64,000 bases of DNA from Limnohabitans sp. Its GTDB lineage: Bacteria > Pseudomonadota > Gammaproteobacteria > Burkholderiales > Burkholderiaceae_C. Below, piece after piece: positions 24,078 to 36,214 of this stretch. A program made the position numbers and the translations under genes. The notes under the pieces are model-generated. The model was not told where the DNA came from. It saw only the letters and a program-made list of their open reading frames with translations, and made no database searches. The stretch is from NCBI GenBank assembly GCA_030158125.1, contig JAOATL010000013.1, positions 64,879-128,878 of the forward strand, given 5' to 3'. Positions within the stretch are counted from its first letter, which is position 1; each line of letters begins with the position of its first letter.

Positions 24078-25807
24078 GCCGCAGCGTTCAGCTTTCCTCC
24101 AGCCCGCTGCTGGCCAGCAAGACGCCCGTTTGGCGCAGTAAATTAATTGTGGCCGCCATGGCCATGGCTTTTGTGGGCTTGGCGGGTCGCGCGGCCTATG
24201 TGCAAGTCTTTGACAATGCATTTTTCAAACGTCAAGGCGAAGTGCGCTTTGCGCGGACCCTCACTTTGCCGGCCAACCGCGGCAGAATTTTGGACCGCAA
24301 TGGCTTGATTTTGGCCTCCAGTGTGCCTGCACCCAGCGTGTGGGCCAATCCAGAAGAAATCGATCGTTCGCCAGAAGGTCTGCGGCAGCTGGGTAAGTTG
24401 CTTGAAATGACGCCAAACGAATTGGCCAAAAAATTAGAAAACGAAGACAAGACCTTCGTGTGGTTGCGTCGTCAAATGGACGAGTCGGTGGTGAAAGAAA
24501 TTTTGGCCTTGAACATCAAGGGCATTTACACCATCAAAGAATACAAGCGCTTGTACCCCGAAGGTGAATCGGCTGCACACATTGTGGGCTTCACCAATGT
24601 GGAGGACAAAGGTCAAGAAGGCATTGAGTTGATTTTTCAAAATCAATTGGCAGGTACATCGGGTGCGCGTCGTGTGATCAAGGATCGTCTGGGCCGAGTG
24701 GTCGAAGATGTGGGGCAAATGACATTGCCCGTCGATGGTGAAGATTTGCAATTGAGCATTGACAGCAAAGTGCAGTTCTTTGCGTACCAAAAATTGCGCG
24801 AAGCGGTACTGGAAAACAAAGCCAAAGCTGGCAGCGTCGTGGTGCTTGATGCGCAGTCGGGTGAAATTTTGGCTTTGGCCAATTACCCCAGTTACTCGCC
24901 TGACAAACGCGTCAATTTGAGCGGCGAGCAATTGCGCAACCGTGCATTGACGGACAGTTTTGAACCTGGCTCCACCATGAAGCCTTTTGCCATTGCATTG
25001 GCATTGGAAAAAGGCTTGATCAAGCCCGAAACAGTGATTCAAACCGCCCCAGGTCGAATCAACATCACGGGCTCGACCATCACAGATGCGCATCCACATG
25101 GCGCCTTGACCGTGAACGAGGTCATTCAAAAGTCAAGCAACGTGGGCACTGTGAAAATTGCCATGCAAATGCAACCCCGCGAAATGTGGGAGATGTTTAC
25201 TGCCGTGGGTTTTGGACAGAAACCACAACTGCCATTTCCGGGTGTGGTCAGTGGCCGCTTGCGCGCAGCCAAAACATGGCGACCCGTTGAACAGGCCACC
25301 ATGAGCTATGGCTATGGCGTGTCGGTCAGTTTGTTTCAGATGGCACGCGCGTACACCATCTTTGCCAGCGATGGCAAGTCGCTGCCTGCAACCTTGATCA
25401 AGAATGGTCAGATTCCTGTGGGTGTGCCAGTGATCAGCCCTGACCACGCACAAGCCATGCGTCACATGTTGAACATGGCAGCTGGCCCCGGCGGTACGGC
25501 TCAAAAGGCCCAAACCGTTGGTTATTCGGTTGGTGGCAAAACAGGCACGGCTCACAAACAAGAAGGCAAAGGCTACGCCGGTAAAAAATACCGTGGCGTG
25601 TTCGTGGGCTTGGCGCCCATAGACAAGCCCCGCATAGTGGTGGCCGTGATGATTGATGAGCCCTCCAATGGTCGTTATTACGGTGGCGATGTGGCCGCAC
25701 CTGTGTTCAGCCAAACCGTGCAGCAAAGTTTGCGTTTGTTGGGTGTGCAACCCGACATGAGCGTCAAACCACAAATTGTGGCCAATGGTGTGGAGGAGTC
25801 CTTCTGA
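24074..25807 (+). CDS. ftsI: Peptidoglycan D,D-transpeptidase FtsI (PBP3)
   Basis: Class B penicillin-binding protein that cross-links septal peptidoglycan with FtsW. One N-terminal TM helix (LIVAAMAMAFVGLAGRAAYV) precedes the pedestal domain and the transpeptidase domain, with the three active-site motifs STMK (S300), SSN (354-356) and KTGT (489-492). At 577 residues it has normal size. Start and stop overlap ftsL and murE. Confidence 0.97.
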   Translation: MSRSVQLSSSPLLASKTPVWRSKLIVAAMAMAFVGLAGRAAYVQVFDNAFFKRQGEVRFARTLTLPANRGRILDRNGLILASSVPAPSVWANPEEIDRSPEGLRQLGKLLEMTPNELAKKLENEDKTFVWLRRQMDESVVKEILALNIKGIYTIKEYKRLYPEGESAAHIVGFTNVEDKGQEGIELIFQNQLAGTSGARRVIKDRLGRVVEDVGQMTLPVDGEDLQLSIDSKVQFFAYQKLREAVLENKAKAGSVVVLDAQSGEILALANYPSYSPDKRVNLSGEQLRNRALTDSFEPGSTMKPFAIALALEKGLIKPETVIQTAPGRINITGSTITDAHPHGALTVNEVIQKSSNVGTVKIAMQMQPREMWEMFTAVGFGQKPQLPFPGVVSGRLRAAKTWRPVEQATMSYGYGVSVSLFQMARAYTIFASDGKSLPATLIKNGQIPVGVPVISPDHAQAMRHMLNMAAGPGGTAQKAQTVGYSVGGKTGTAHKQEGKGYAGKKYRGVFVGLAPIDKPRIVVAVMIDEPSNGRYYGGDVAAPVFSQTVQQSLRLLGVQPDMSVKPQIVANGVEESF

Positions 25808-27357
25808 TGCAAACTCTGCACAGTCCGATTCAGGCTGCACAATGGTTGCGTCAGCACGTGACGGGCGTTTTGTGCACCGACAGTCGTGCGGTTAAAGCCG
25901 GCGATGCGTTCATTGCTTGGCCGGGTGCCGCTACTGATGGCCGTGCGTATGTCACTTCTGCGCTTGGCAAAGGTGCTAGCGCTTGTTTGCTGGAAGCGCA
26001 CGGCAGCGATCAGTGGACTCAAGAGTGGCTGAACACTTTGGCGCATGCGCCTGCGCAATTGGCCACTTATGTTGGATTGAAGGCCGACACTGGCTGGATC
26101 GCCGATGCCTATTACGAACAACCCAGCCAGGCCTTGAAGGTCATGGCCGTCACGGGGACCAACGGTAAAACATCCTGCACATGGTGGTTGGCGCAAGCTT
26201 TGAACACGCTGAATGCGACAACGCGTCAGACCCGTTGCGCAGTGGTGGGCACTTTGGGTGTGGGCGAGCCGCCCCACTTGGTGTCAACAGGAATGACCAC
26301 GCCCGATCCTGTGTTGTTGCAAGCGCAGTTTCAAAATTTTGTCTCTGCCGGTGTGACACACTGCGCCATTGAAGCCAGCTCTATTGGAATTGCCGAGCAA
26401 CGTTTGGCAGGTACCCGCATTCAGTTGGCGGTGTTCACCAATTTCACGCAAGACCATTTGGACTATCACGGCTCCATGGCCGCTTATTGGCAGGCCAAAG
26501 AAGCCTTGTTTGCATGGCCCGATTTGCAAGTGGCGGTTGTCAATGTGGACGATGCGCATGGCGCGCAGTTGGCGGAAGATTTGCATGCGCGCCAAACCAC
26601 AGACTTGTGGACTTGTTCAAGTCAAGGCAAGCCCGCGCGCTTGCAAGCACTGAATTTGCAACGCACTGCTGCAGGCATGGCCTTTGATGTGAAAGAGGCT
26701 GATCAGCTTTTGCACTTGCAGACCCGTTTGATGGGTGATTACAACGTCGACAATTTGCTGGGCGTCATGGCGGCCTTGAGAGCTTTGGATGTGCCTTTGG
26801 TCAAAGTGCTCGAAGTCTGTGCAAGTTTGCAAGCTGTGCCTGGTCGCATGGAAAAAGTTGCCGGCGTAGACGGCCTGGCCTTGCCTTTGACGGTGGTGGA
26901 CTATGCGCACACGCCCGATGCAGTCGCGCAAACTTTGGCCACTTTGAAGCGGGTTGCGCAAGACTTGGGCTCGCAGCTCTGGTGTGTATTGGGTTGCGGT
27001 GGCGATCGCGATGCCAGTAAGCGTCCCATGATGGCCGCCGCCGCCGAGTCTGCCGCCGACCATGTGGTGTTGACCAGCGACAACCCTCGCACGGAATCAC
27101 CGGCCGCCATCGTGCAAGACATGCTCAAAGGCTTGAAGGCGCCGCAGGCCGTTCATCAAGAGCTCGACCGTCAAAAAGCAATCGCCCACGTGGTGATGCA
27201 GGCCAGTGCCCATGATGTTATTTTGATTGCTGGCAAAGGTCATGAAGTGACGCAGGAGATTGCCGGCGTGAAACATCCGTTTGATGACCGCTTGCAGGCA
27301 CAGCGTGCACTGCTTGAGCGTGCACGACGCCTGACGACCCAAGAGGCTCGGCCATGA
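25807..27357 (+). CDS. murE: UDP-MurNAc-L-Ala-D-Glu:meso-diaminopimelate ligase
   Basis: Adds the third residue to the muropeptide. The ATP loop is VTGTNGKTSCTWW. The DNPRTESP motif (DNPR type) indicates meso-diaminopimelate rather than lysine as substrate, in line with dapF in this window. At 516 residues it is at the long end of the family. The ATG shares one base with the ftsI stop. Confidence 0.96.
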   Translation: MQTLHSPIQAAQWLRQHVTGVLCTDSRAVKAGDAFIAWPGAATDGRAYVTSALGKGASACLLEAHGSDQWTQEWLNTLAHAPAQLATYVGLKADTGWIADAYYEQPSQALKVMAVTGTNGKTSCTWWLAQALNTLNATTRQTRCAVVGTLGVGEPPHLVSTGMTTPDPVLLQAQFQNFVSAGVTHCAIEASSIGIAEQRLAGTRIQLAVFTNFTQDHLDYHGSMAAYWQAKEALFAWPDLQVAVVNVDDAHGAQLAEDLHARQTTDLWTCSSQGKPARLQALNLQRTAAGMAFDVKEADQLLHLQTRLMGDYNVDNLLGVMAALRALDVPLVKVLEVCASLQAVPGRMEKVAGVDGLALPLTVVDYAHTPDAVAQTLATLKRVAQDLGSQLWCVLGCGGDRDASKRPMMAAAAESAADHVVLTSDNPRTESPAAIVQDMLKGLKAPQAVHQELDRQKAIAHVVMQASAHDVILIAGKGHEVTQEIAGVKHPFDDRLQAQRALLERARRLTTQEARP

Positions 27358-28808
27358 ACCTCTCCTTGACCCAATTGCAAAACTGGTTGCCAAATGCAAA
27401 GGCAGTGCCAGGTACGCTCACCGCAGTACCACTGGCGTCTGTGCGCATTCAAGCGGTTCGCACCGACAGCCGCAGCGTGGTCGCCGGTGATTTGTTTGTG
27501 GCTTTGAAGGGTGAGACCTTTGATGGCACCGCATTTTTGCTGCAGGCCCAGACGCAGGGCGCTGTGGCGGTATTGTTTGAGGCGGACGATTTGCAAAACA
27601 GCGACGTCTTGACGCATTTGCAAGGTGTGCACATTCCCGCATTTTGTGTGCCCAATGCACGTGAAGCATTGGGCCAACTGGCTGCGCAGTGGCGACGTCA
27701 ATTTGATGTGGCGCTCATTGGCGTCACAGGCAGCAATGGCAAAACCACTGTGACGCAAATGATTGCATCTGTGTTGCGTGCCGATGCGTCGCAACCCTCC
27801 ATGTCAACGCAAGGCAACTTGAACAATGAGATTGGCGTGCCACTTACATTGTTCAATGTGCGGGCCACACACCGCCGCGCGGTGATCGAGCTTGGTATGA
27901 ACCATCCTGGTGAAATTGAAGTGCTGGCTCGCTACGCTCAGCCCAACATTGGTTTGGTGAACAACGCTCAACGCGAACACCAAGAGTTCATGGCCACGGT
28001 AGAAGCCGTCGCTCGTGAAAATGCCGAAGTCATTCGGGCGCTGCCTGCAAGTGGTGTTGCCGTGTTTCCTGCAGTCGACGCATACACCAGTTTGTGGCGC
28101 GAGTTGGCAGGTCAACGACAAGTCATCACCTTTGGCTTCGAGGTGGGTGACGTGCAGGCGCATCAGATTGTGTGGACACAAGGTGCTTGGCAGTTCAACT
28201 TGGTGGCTGCTTCACAAGCGTTGCCTTGTCGCTTGAACATTGCAGGTCGCCACAACGTGCTCAACGCTTTGGCCGCCACTGCCTGTGCATTGGCGGCGGG
28301 CATGCGTCTGACGGACATTGTGCGCGGGCTTGAAAGTTTTGAGCCTGTCAAAGGCCGCTCTAAATCTTGCCAGTGGCACATCAAAGGCCATCCCTACACC
28401 TTGGTCGATGACACCTACAACGCCAATCCCGATTCTGTGCGTGCTGCCATTGATGTCTTGGCCGAATTGCCAGCGCCCCGTTTGTTGGTGCTGGGCGACA
28501 TGGGCGAAGTGGGGCAGCAAGGCCCTGAGTTTCATGCCGAAGTGGGTGCTTATGCCAAGTTACGTGGCATCGAAAGTATGTTCACGCTGGGCAGTTTGTG
28601 TGTGCATAGCAGTCAAGCCTTTGCAGGTGCGCGTCATTTTGAAACGATCGATGCGCTGCAAGCCGCTGTCGTGGCGCATATGCCAGCTTGCAACAGTGTG
28701 GTCATTAAAGGATCGCGGTTTATGAAAATGGAGCGCGTGGTGGAGAGCTTGCGCGTGCTGACCGAGTCAGCTCAAGCAAACGAAAGAGAGTCTGTTCATG
28801 CTGCTTAA
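27354..28808 (+). CDS. murF: UDP-MurNAc-tripeptide:D-alanyl-D-alanine ligase
   Basis: Adds D-Ala-D-Ala to complete the pentapeptide. The ATP loop is [14 protein letters not shown], and the family motif [11 protein letters not shown] is present, followed by the [16 protein letters not shown] block. 484 residues. It overlaps murE by four bases and mraY by eleven. Confidence 0.96.
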   Translation: MNLSLTQLQNWLPNAKAVPGTLTAVPLASVRIQAVRTDSRSVVAGDLFVALKGETFDGTAFLLQAQTQGAVAVLFEADDLQNSDVLTHLQGVHIPAFCVPNAREALGQLAAQWRRQFDVALIGVTGSNGKTTVTQMIASVLRADASQPSMSTQGNLNNEIGVPLTLFNVRATHRRAVIELGMNHPGEIEVLARYAQPNIGLVNNAQREHQEFMATVEAVARENAEVIRALPASGVAVFPAVDAYTSLWRELAGQRQVITFGFEVGDVQAHQIVWTQGAWQFNLVAASQALPCRLNIAGRHNVLNALAATACALAAGMRLTDIVRGLESFEPVKGRSKSCQWHIKGHPYTLVDDTYNANPDSVRAAIDVLAELPAPRLLVLGDMGEVGQQGPEFHAEVGAYAKLRGIESMFTLGSLCVHSSQAFAGARHFETIDALQAAVVAHMPACNSVVIKGSRFMKMERVVESLRVLTESAQANERESVHAA

Positions 28809-29976
28809 TTTGGCACAGTGGTTGCAAAGCTTGTCGCCCGAGTGGGGATTTTTGCGCGTGTTTCAGTACATCACGTTCCGTGCTGTCATGGCGGCTTTGA
28901 CCTCGCTTTTGATTGGTTTGATTGCCGGCCCAGCCGTCATTCGACATTTGGCCGCTTTGAAAATTGGTCAGCCTGTGCGTGGTTATGGCATGGAAACACA
29001 CCTGGCCAAAAGCGGCACGCCCACCATGGGCGGTGTGCTGATTTTGTTGTCGATTGCCATCAGCACCTTGCTGTGGTTTGACTGGGCCAATCGTTTTGTG
29101 TGGATTGTGTTGATTGTGACCTTGGGCTTTGGTGCCATTGGCTGGGTAGACGATTGGCGCAAGGTGGTCAACAAAGATCCTGAGGGCATGCGTTCTCGCG
29201 AAAAATATTTCTGGCAATCCATGATTGGGTTGTTGGCTGCGTTCTATTTGGTCTTCAGTATTTCCGAAAGTTCCAACATGCGCGTGTTGGATCTTTTTGT
29301 GAAGTGGGTCATCTCAGGCTTTGATGTCAACTTACCGCCCAAGGCGGGTTTGTTGGTGCCGTTTTTCAAAGAAATCAGCTACCCCTTGGGTGTGTTTGGT
29401 TTCATGGTCATGACCTATTTGGTCATCGTGGGTTCTAGCAATGCCGTGAACTTGACTGACGGCCTTGATGGTTTGGCCATCATGCCTGTGGTGATGGTGG
29501 GTTCTACCTTGGGCGTGTTTGCCTACGTTACGGGCAGCTCTGTGTATGCCAAGTACTTGTTCTTGCCCTACATTCCGGGCGCAGGTGAATTGATGATTTT
29601 TTGCGCCGCCATGTCGGGCGCAGGTTTGGCCTTCTTGTGGTTTAACACGCATCCTGCACAAGTGTTCATGGGCGACGTGGGTGCTTTGGCTTTGGGCGGC
29701 GCCTTGGGCACCATTGCCGTCATCGTGCGCCAAGAAATTGTGTTGGCCATCATGGGCGGTATTTTTGTGGTGGAAGCTTTGTCGGTGATGTTGCAAGTGT
29801 CTTACTTCAAATACACCAAGAAGAAATATGGCGAAGGTCGCCGCATTTTGAAGATGGCACCTTTGCACCATCACTTTGAGAAGAGTGGTTGGAAAGAAAC
29901 CCAAGTGGTTGTGCGTTTTTGGATCATCACCATGCTCTTGTGCTTGGTGGGCCTGTCGACTTTGAAGTTGAGATGA
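28798..29976 (+). CDS. mraY: Phospho-N-acetylmuramoyl-pentapeptide transferase
   Basis: Inner-membrane enzyme that makes lipid I from UDP-MurNAc-pentapeptide and undecaprenyl phosphate. A ten-helix protein of 392 residues with the catalytic blocks [20 protein letters not shown] and MAPLHHHFE. The start lies 11 bases inside murF, preceded by AAAGAGAG. Confidence 0.96.
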   Translation: MLLNLAQWLQSLSPEWGFLRVFQYITFRAVMAALTSLLIGLIAGPAVIRHLAALKIGQPVRGYGMETHLAKSGTPTMGGVLILLSIAISTLLWFDWANRFVWIVLIVTLGFGAIGWVDDWRKVVNKDPEGMRSREKYFWQSMIGLLAAFYLVFSISESSNMRVLDLFVKWVISGFDVNLPPKAGLLVPFFKEISYPLGVFGFMVMTYLVIVGSSNAVNLTDGLDGLAIMPVVMVGSTLGVFAYVTGSSVYAKYLFLPYIPGAGELMIFCAAMSGAGLAFLWFNTHPAQVFMGDVGALALGGALGTIAVIVRQEIVLAIMGGIFVVEALSVMLQVSYFKYTKKKYGEGRRILKMAPLHHHFEKSGWKETQVVVRFWIITMLLCLVGLSTLKLR

Positions 29977-31493
29977 GCATGAATTACCTTCAAGGCCAAC
30001 ACATTTTGATTTTGGGTCTGGGCGCCTCCGGCCTGGCCATGGCACGCTGGTGTACTTATGCGGGTGCAGAAGTCACTGTGGCCGATACGCGTGAAGCGCC
30101 TTCAAATTTAAGCCTTCTGCAAAGTGAATTGCCAGCAGTGCATTGGGTATCTGGCCCCTTCAATGCCAGCTTGGTAGAGGGAACTGCCATTCGCGCTGTT
30201 TTTGCCAGCCCTGGTTTGGCACCTGCTGATACGGCGCCTGTGTTGGATGCCGCCAAAACCATGGGTCTTTGGACCGGTGGCGAATTGACCTTGTTTGTCC
30301 AAGCGCTTGAAAAACTCAAAGCCACGCGTGACTATGCCCCCCAAGTGCTGGCCATCACAGGGACCAACGGCAAGACCACCGTGACTGCTTTGACCGGTCA
30401 GTTGGTGGCGCGCGCTGGCAAATCAGTCAAAGTTGCGGGCAACATTGGCCCCACGTTGCTGGACACCCTGCGTGAATGCATCGACGAGGCGTTGCCGGAG
30501 GTGTGGGTTTTGGAGTTGTCGAGTTTCCAGCTTGACAATGCTGGCCCCTTTGAGCCCACTGCCGCCACTGTTTTGAATGTGACGCAAGACCACTTGGACT
30601 GGCACGGCAGCATGGATGCCTACACCGCAGCCAAAGCAAATATTTTTGGTCAACAGACCTTGATGCTGTTGAACCGTGACGATGCACGTGTGATGGCCAT
30701 GCTGCCAGAACCCATTCGTGCCAAGCTGCAAAAACCCATCGTGCGTGAACACATCACCTATGGTGCCAGCATGCCCGAGCGTCCTGGTGATTTTGGGTTG
30801 GAGACTGTCAATGGCATGACCTGGTTGGTGCGTGCATTGGAGTCCGATGAAACACGTCGATTGCGCAAAGGCGAAGTGGAAGAAATTCACATCCAGCGTT
30901 TGATGCCAGCCGATGCGTTGCGCATTCGGGGACGTCACAATGCCGTCAACGCATTGTCCGCATTGGCTTTGGCCAGCAGCACAGGGTGCAGCTTGGCGAG
31001 CATGCTGTTTGGTTTGCGCGAATACAAGGGCGAACCCCACCGTGTGGAATCTGTGGCCATCGTCAATGATCTTGAGTATTTTGACGACAGCAAGGGCACC
31101 AACGTTGGTGCCACCGTGGCGGCTTTGGTGGGCTTGGGTTCAGAACGACGTGTGGTGGTGATTTTGGGCGGCGATGGCAAAGGCCAAGACTTTTCGCCAC
31201 TGGCCGAACCGGTTGCACGCTACACACGTGCAGTGGTGCTGATCGGCCGCGATGCCCCCATCATCCGCGAAGAACTGAAACTGTGTGGCGTGCCATTGAT
31301 TGATGCCAGCACCTTGCCTGAAGCGGTGCTGGCTGCCAAAGCGGTGGCGCAACCAGGCGATGCTGTTTTGTTGTCCCCTGCATGTGCAAGCTTTGACATG
31401 TTCCGAGATTACCCGCATCGCGCACAAGTCTTCTGTCAAGCGGTTGCCGACATTGCAGAAGCAGCTGGACAAGTTGTGGAGTCTGCACTGTGA
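29973..31493 (+). CDS. murD: UDP-MurNAc-L-alanine:D-glutamate ligase
   Basis: Adds D-glutamate, the second residue of the muropeptide. N-terminal Rossmann [15 protein letters not shown] loop [13 protein letters not shown], and the C-terminal block [12 protein letters not shown]. 506 residues, slightly longer than the usual ~450. The start was chosen at the ATG overlapping the mraY stop (ATGA); upstream in-frame codons lie inside mraY. Confidence 0.95.
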   Translation: MSMNYLQGQHILILGLGASGLAMARWCTYAGAEVTVADTREAPSNLSLLQSELPAVHWVSGPFNASLVEGTAIRAVFASPGLAPADTAPVLDAAKTMGLWTGGELTLFVQALEKLKATRDYAPQVLAITGTNGKTTVTALTGQLVARAGKSVKVAGNIGPTLLDTLRECIDEALPEVWVLELSSFQLDNAGPFEPTAATVLNVTQDHLDWHGSMDAYTAAKANIFGQQTLMLLNRDDARVMAMLPEPIRAKLQKPIVREHITYGASMPERPGDFGLETVNGMTWLVRALESDETRRLRKGEVEEIHIQRLMPADALRIRGRHNAVNALSALALASSTGCSLASMLFGLREYKGEPHRVESVAIVNDLEYFDDSKGTNVGATVAALVGLGSERRVVVILGGDGKGQDFSPLAEPVARYTRAVVLIGRDAPIIREELKLCGVPLIDASTLPEAVLAAKAVAQPGDAVLLSPACASFDMFRDYPHRAQVFCQAVADIAEAAGQVVESAL

Positions 31494-32776
31494 ACGCCTT
31501 CGTGACACGTTTATCCGCTTGGAGCGCCGGCTTGTTCAGCCGCGCGGGCGGCGGCGCGTCAGTGCAGGGGGCTGCCGAGATGGGCTTGCCTGTCAATTTG
31601 GGAAGTTACGACTACGCCAAAAATGGCGCTGCGCAAGGCAAGATTCAAAACATCGATCAAGCCCTGGTGTGGGTGGTCTTGGCCTTGCTGATGTGGGGCA
31701 TGATCATGGTGTACTCGGCCAGCATTGCCATGCCAGACAATCCCAAGTTTGCGCGTTACTCGCAAACCCACTTTCTCATTCGCCACGTCATCTCCATCTT
31801 GATTGGTTTTGGTGTTGCGCTGTTGGCATTCCAGGTGCCTCTTGAAATGTGGGAGAAAAACGCACGGCCTTTGTTCATCTTCGCTTTGATTTTGTTGGCC
31901 GCTGTGCTGATTCCTTTCATCGGCAAAGGTGTAAACGGTGCACGTCGTTGGATTTCATTGGGCGTGATGAATTTTCAGCCGTCTGAATTTGCCAAGCTGG
32001 CCGTCATCATCTATGCATCCGATTACATGGTGCGCAAGATGGAAGTGAAAGAACGCTTCTTCCGCGCGGTGTTGCCCATGGGTGCCGCGGTGGCCTTGGC
32101 CGGTATTTTCTTGTTGGCCGAACCCGACATGGGTGCCTTTTTGGTGATCGCCATCATTGCCATGGGTATTTTGTTTTTGGGGGGCGTCAATGCCCGCATG
32201 TTCTTCTTGATTTTGGCCATCTTGGTGTTTGCTTTTGCCATGATCATTGCCGCATCGCCCTGGCGCCGGGAGCGCATTTTTGCGTACCTCGATCCTTGGG
32301 ATCCCACACATGCCTTGGGCAAAGGCTATCAGTTGTCGCACTCTTTGATTGCCATTGGCCGCGGTGAAATTTTTGGCGTGGGACTGGGCGGCAGTGTGGA
32401 GAAGCTCCATTGGTTGCCAGAAGCACACACCGATTTTTTGTTGGCCGTGATTGGTGAAGAATTTGGCTTGGTGGGCGTGATTGCCGTCATCGGTATGTTC
32501 TTGTGGCTCAGCCGCCGCATCATGGTGATTGGTCGTCAAGCCTTGGCCTTGGACCGCACATTTCCCGGCTTGGTCGCACAAGGTGTGGGCATCTGGATCG
32601 GTTTTCAGTCTTTCATCAACATGGGTGTGAACTTGGGGGCGCTGCCCACCAAGGGCTTGACCTTGCCGCTGATGAGTTATGGCGGCTCGGCCATTTTGCT
32701 GAACATGGTGGCCATTGCCATTGTGTTGCGCATCGATGCCGAGAACAAACAAATGATGCGAGGTGGTCGCTCATGA
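31490..32776 (+). CDS. ftsW: Septal peptidoglycan polymerase FtsW
   Basis: SEDS-family glycosyltransferase that works with FtsI at the septum. 428 residues, with a cytoplasmic N-terminal extension of about 55 residues before the first TM helix. SEDS signatures: [11 protein letters not shown] followed by QPSEFAKL, and [10 protein letters not shown] near the C-terminus. The start is GTG, overlapping the murD stop (GTGA). The housekeeping elongation counterpart, rodA, lies at 47 kb. Confidence 0.95.
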   Translation: MNAFVTRLSAWSAGLFSRAGGGASVQGAAEMGLPVNLGSYDYAKNGAAQGKIQNIDQALVWVVLALLMWGMIMVYSASIAMPDNPKFARYSQTHFLIRHVISILIGFGVALLAFQVPLEMWEKNARPLFIFALILLAAVLIPFIGKGVNGARRWISLGVMNFQPSEFAKLAVIIYASDYMVRKMEVKERFFRAVLPMGAAVALAGIFLLAEPDMGAFLVIAIIAMGILFLGGVNARMFFLILAILVFAFAMIIAASPWRRERIFAYLDPWDPTHALGKGYQLSHSLIAIGRGEIFGVGLGGSVEKLHWLPEAHTDFLLAVIGEEFGLVGVIAVIGMFLWLSRRIMVIGRQALALDRTFPGLVAQGVGIWIGFQSFINMGVNLGALPTKGLTLPLMSYGGSAILLNMVAIAIVLRIDAENKQMMRGGRS

Positions 32777-33834
32777 GTCGTTGCGCGTTGATCATGGCGG
32801 GCGGTACTGGTGGACACATCTTTCCAGGTTTGGCTGTGGCCGAATCATTGCGTGATGCTGGTTGGCGCGTGCACTGGCTGGGCGTGCCTGGCAACATGGA
32901 AAGCCAATATGTACCTCAGCGCGGATTTGCATTTGAGCCTGTTGAGTTCGGTGGTGTGCGCGGCAAAGGTGTGCTGAGCTTGGCCCTGTTACCGCTGCGT
33001 TTGCTCAAGGCTTTTTGGCAAAGTTTGCAAGTGATCCGCCGTGTGCAACCCGATGTGGTGGTGGGCCTAGGCGGCTACATCACGTTTCCCGGCGGCATGA
33101 TGTCGGTGCTGATGGGTAAACCTTTGGTGTTGCACGAACAAAATTCAGTGGCCGGCTTGGCCAACAAAGTGCTAGCAGGTGTGGCCGATCGCATTTTCTG
33201 TGCATTTCCGCATGTCTTGAAAAAAGGCATCTGGGTCGGCAATCCACTGCGTCAAAACTTTTTAAACAAGCCTTCACCTGCCACACGTTTTGCCGGTCGC
33301 ACCGGACCTTTGAAGGTGTGGGTGGTCGGTGGCAGTTTGGGTGCACAAGCCTTGAACGACATCGTGCCGCAAGCCTTGGCCTTGATGGCAACGGCGCAAA
33401 GGCCTGAGGTGGTCCATCAAAGTGGCGCCAAGCAGATTGATGCTTTGCGAGCCAATTACGCCAAGGTCGGCGTGCAAGCTGAATTGACGCCATTCATCGA
33501 TGACACCGCACAAGCTTTTGCCGATGCTGACCTGGTCATTTGCCGTGCAGGTGCCAGCACCGTGACCGAAATCGCAGCGATTGGTGCGGCGGCCATTTAC
33601 GTACCTTTCCCATTTGCAGTGGACGATCATCAAACGACCAACGCCCATTTTTTGGTTCAGCAAGGCGCTGGCTGGTTGATGCCGCAAGCCCAGCTGACGC
33701 CTGAATCTTTGGCTGCGCGCTTGAGCAGTTTGACACGTGAAGAATTGTTGGTCTGTGCTGAAAAAGCATGGGCTTTGAAAAAGACCCAAGCCACCCAAGA
33801 TGTGGTGGCTGCTTGCGAGGCACTGGCTGCATGA
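32773..33834 (+). CDS. murG: UDP-GlcNAc:undecaprenyl-PP-MurNAc-pentapeptide GlcNAc transferase
   Basis: GT28 enzyme that converts lipid I to lipid II on the cytoplasmic membrane face. The N-terminal loop [15 protein letters not shown], the lipid-I-binding [14 protein letters not shown], and the UDP-GlcNAc pocket [15 protein letters not shown] are all seen. 353 residues. The start overlaps the ftsW stop (ATGA). Confidence 0.96.
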   Translation: MSRCALIMAGGTGGHIFPGLAVAESLRDAGWRVHWLGVPGNMESQYVPQRGFAFEPVEFGGVRGKGVLSLALLPLRLLKAFWQSLQVIRRVQPDVVVGLGGYITFPGGMMSVLMGKPLVLHEQNSVAGLANKVLAGVADRIFCAFPHVLKKGIWVGNPLRQNFLNKPSPATRFAGRTGPLKVWVVGGSLGAQALNDIVPQALALMATAQRPEVVHQSGAKQIDALRANYAKVGVQAELTPFIDDTAQAFADADLVICRAGASTVTEIAAIGAAAIYVPFPFAVDDHQTTNAHFLVQQGAGWLMPQAQLTPESLAARLSSLTREELLVCAEKAWALKKTQATQDVVAACEALAA

Positions 33835-35240
33835 AACACGCCATTCGTCACATCCATTTCATTGGCGTCGGCGGCGCCGGCATGAGCGGCATTGCCGAAG
33901 TTTTGCTGAACTTGGGCTACACCATCTCGGGTTCTGACTTGTCTGACAGCAGCACCTTGCGTCGTTTAGCAGGTCTGGGCATTCAAACCCATGTGGGTCA
34001 CAGCGCTGACAACGTTCAAGGTGCTGACGCGGTCGTCACGTCAACTGCGGTGAAAGCCGACAACCCAGAGGTGTTGGTGGCACGTGCGCGGCACATTCCG
34101 GTGGTGCCACGCGCTGTGATGTTGGCCGAATTGATGCGCATGAAGCAAGGCGTTGCCATTGCTGGAACACACGGCAAAACCACCACCACCAGCCTGGTGG
34201 CCAGCGTGTTGGCTGAAGCGGGCCTCGATCCCACCTTTGTGATTGGGGGACGCTTGAACAGTGCTGGCACCAATGCCAAATTGGGCACGGGCGACTACAT
34301 CGTGGTGGAAGCCGACGAATCTGATGCGTCGTTCCTGAATTTGCTGCCGGTGATGGCGGTGGTGACCAACATCGATGCCGATCACATGGAAACCTATGGC
34401 CATGACTTTGAAAAATTGAAGTCTGCCTTTGTCGAATTTTTGCACCGCATGCCCTTTTATGGCACCGCCATTTTGTGCAGTGACGACCCGGGTGTGCGCA
34501 GCATTGAAGCTTTGTTGGCTCGCCCCGTAACCACCTACGGCCTGCAGGAAGGCGCGCAGGTGAGGGCGGTCGATGTTCGCGCCGAAAACGGCCAAATGCA
34601 TTTCACGGTTCAACGCCGAAATGGGGTGGTCATGCCCGATCTGCCGGTGGTGCTGAACTTGCCGGGTGAGCACAATGTGCTTAACGCCTTGGCCGCTATT
34701 TCGGTGGCCGTTGAGCTGGGTGTGGAAGATGCTGCGGTTCAGCGCGCTTTGGCTCACTTCAAAGGTGTGGGTCGACGTTTTCAGCGCTATGGCGAAGTGA
34801 AGCTGTTGAACCAAGCCGGCAGCTTTACCTTGATCGATGATTACGGCCACCATCCAGTTGAAATGGCAGCCACTTTGGCTGCCGCACGCGGTGCGTTTCC
34901 TGGCCGTCGTTTGGTGCTGGCATTTCAGCCTCATCGCTACAGCCGAACACGTGATTGCTTTGAAGATTTTGTGCGTGTGATCAGCCACGGCGCAGACACG
35001 GTTTTATTGTCCGAAGTGTATGCCGCGGGTGAGGCGCCCATCGTGGCCGCCGATGGTCGATCTTTATCTCGTGCTTTACGCATTGCAGGCAAAATTGAAC
35101 CCGTTTTTGTCGATAAAATTGAGGGCATGGCGCAGGCTATTTTTGACAACGCAAAAGACGGTGATATCGTCATTTGCATGGGTGCCGGCTCCATTGGCGC
35201 AGTGCCCGCCCAGGTCCAAAAAATGGGAGGTGCTGCATGA
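33831..35240 (+). CDS. murC: UDP-N-acetylmuramate:L-alanine ligase
   Basis: Adds the first residue, L-alanine, to UDP-MurNAc. N-terminal [18 protein letters not shown] loop [12 protein letters not shown], and C-terminal [12 protein letters not shown] and [11 protein letters not shown] blocks. 469 residues. It overlaps murG and ddl by four bases each. The related salvage ligase Mpl is at 51-53 kb. Confidence 0.96.
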   Translation: MKHAIRHIHFIGVGGAGMSGIAEVLLNLGYTISGSDLSDSSTLRRLAGLGIQTHVGHSADNVQGADAVVTSTAVKADNPEVLVARARHIPVVPRAVMLAELMRMKQGVAIAGTHGKTTTTSLVASVLAEAGLDPTFVIGGRLNSAGTNAKLGTGDYIVVEADESDASFLNLLPVMAVVTNIDADHMETYGHDFEKLKSAFVEFLHRMPFYGTAILCSDDPGVRSIEALLARPVTTYGLQEGAQVRAVDVRAENGQMHFTVQRRNGVVMPDLPVVLNLPGEHNVLNALAAISVAVELGVEDAAVQRALAHFKGVGRRFQRYGEVKLLNQAGSFTLIDDYGHHPVEMAATLAAARGAFPGRRLVLAFQPHRYSRTRDCFEDFVRVISHGADTVLLSEVYAAGEAPIVAADGRSLSRALRIAGKIEPVFVDKIEGMAQAIFDNAKDGDIVICMGAGSIGAVPAQVQKMGGAA

Positions 35241-36214
35241 GCAACACCCTCACCCAGTTTGGCAAAGTGGCCGTGCTCATGGGCGGCCAATCGGCCGAAC
35301 GCGAAGTCTCTCTCATGTCCGGCCACGGCGTGCTCAACGCACTGCTTAGCCAAGGTGTTGATGCCCACGCCTTTGACCCCGCCCAACGCGACCTGGCCGA
35401 GCTCAAAAAAGAAGGCTTCCAACGTTGCTTCATTGCATTGCACGGCCGCTTCGGCGAAGACGGTACGGTGCAAGGTGCACTCGAATTGTTGGGCATCCCT
35501 TACACCGGCTCTGGCGTCATGGCTTCTAGCATCGCCATTGATAAAACCATGACCAAACGCGTGTGGTTGTCTGAGAATGTGCCCACGCCACGCTACGTAT
35601 TGCTCAAGCAGAATAATTTAGGTGAAACTGCGCAGGCACATGTGTTGCAAACTTTGGGTTTGCCGCTCATTGTCAAGCCTGCCCGCGAGGGCTCGTCGAT
35701 TGGTGTGGCCAAAGTCACGCAAGCCAGTGAGTTACCGCAAGCCTTGCAAGCTGCCGCTTTGTGCGACACCGATGTGCTGTGCGAGCAGTTCATTGCAGGC
35801 GACGAAGTCACTTGCCCTGTCTTGGGTGAGGGCGATACAGCACACGCGTTGCCCGTGATTCGCATCGTGGCACCGGCCGGCAATTACGATTACCAAAACA
35901 AATATTTCACCGACGACACACAATACTTGGTGCCTTGCGGGCTGCCCGAGGCAGAAGAAAAAGCCATCCAGGCACACGTGGTCAAGGCCTACCAAGTGCT
36001 GGGCTGTAAAGGTTGGGGCCGCGTTGATGTGATGATTGACGCACAAACACGCAAGCCTTATTTACTGGAAATCAACACCTCACCGGGCATGACCAGCCAC
36101 TCCTTGGTGCCCATGTCGGCCAAGGCTGCAGGCATGGATTACGAAAGCTTGTGCATGCACTTGCTGGCCAGCGCTGGTTTGGAGCACGCCACAACTCAAA
36201 AGGATGTGGCATGA
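35237..36214 (+). CDS. ddl: D-alanine:D-alanine ligase
   Basis: ATP-grasp enzyme supplying D-Ala-D-Ala to MurF. Substrate motif [19 protein letters not shown]-grasp lysine block [14 protein letters not shown], and metal-ligand end [12 protein letters not shown]. 325 residues (DdlB length). It overlaps murC and ftsQ by four bases each. Confidence 0.96.
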   Translation: MSNTLTQFGKVAVLMGGQSAEREVSLMSGHGVLNALLSQGVDAHAFDPAQRDLAELKKEGFQRCFIALHGRFGEDGTVQGALELLGIPYTGSGVMASSIAIDKTMTKRVWLSENVPTPRYVLLKQNNLGETAQAHVLQTLGLPLIVKPAREGSSIGVAKVTQASELPQALQAAALCDTDVLCEQFIAGDEVTCPVLGEGDTAHALPVIRIVAPAGNYDYQNKYFTDDTQYLVPCGLPEAEEKAIQAHVVKAYQVLGCKGWGRVDVMIDAQTRKPYLLEINTSPGMTSHSLVPMSAKAAGMDYESLCMHLLASAGLEHATTQKDVA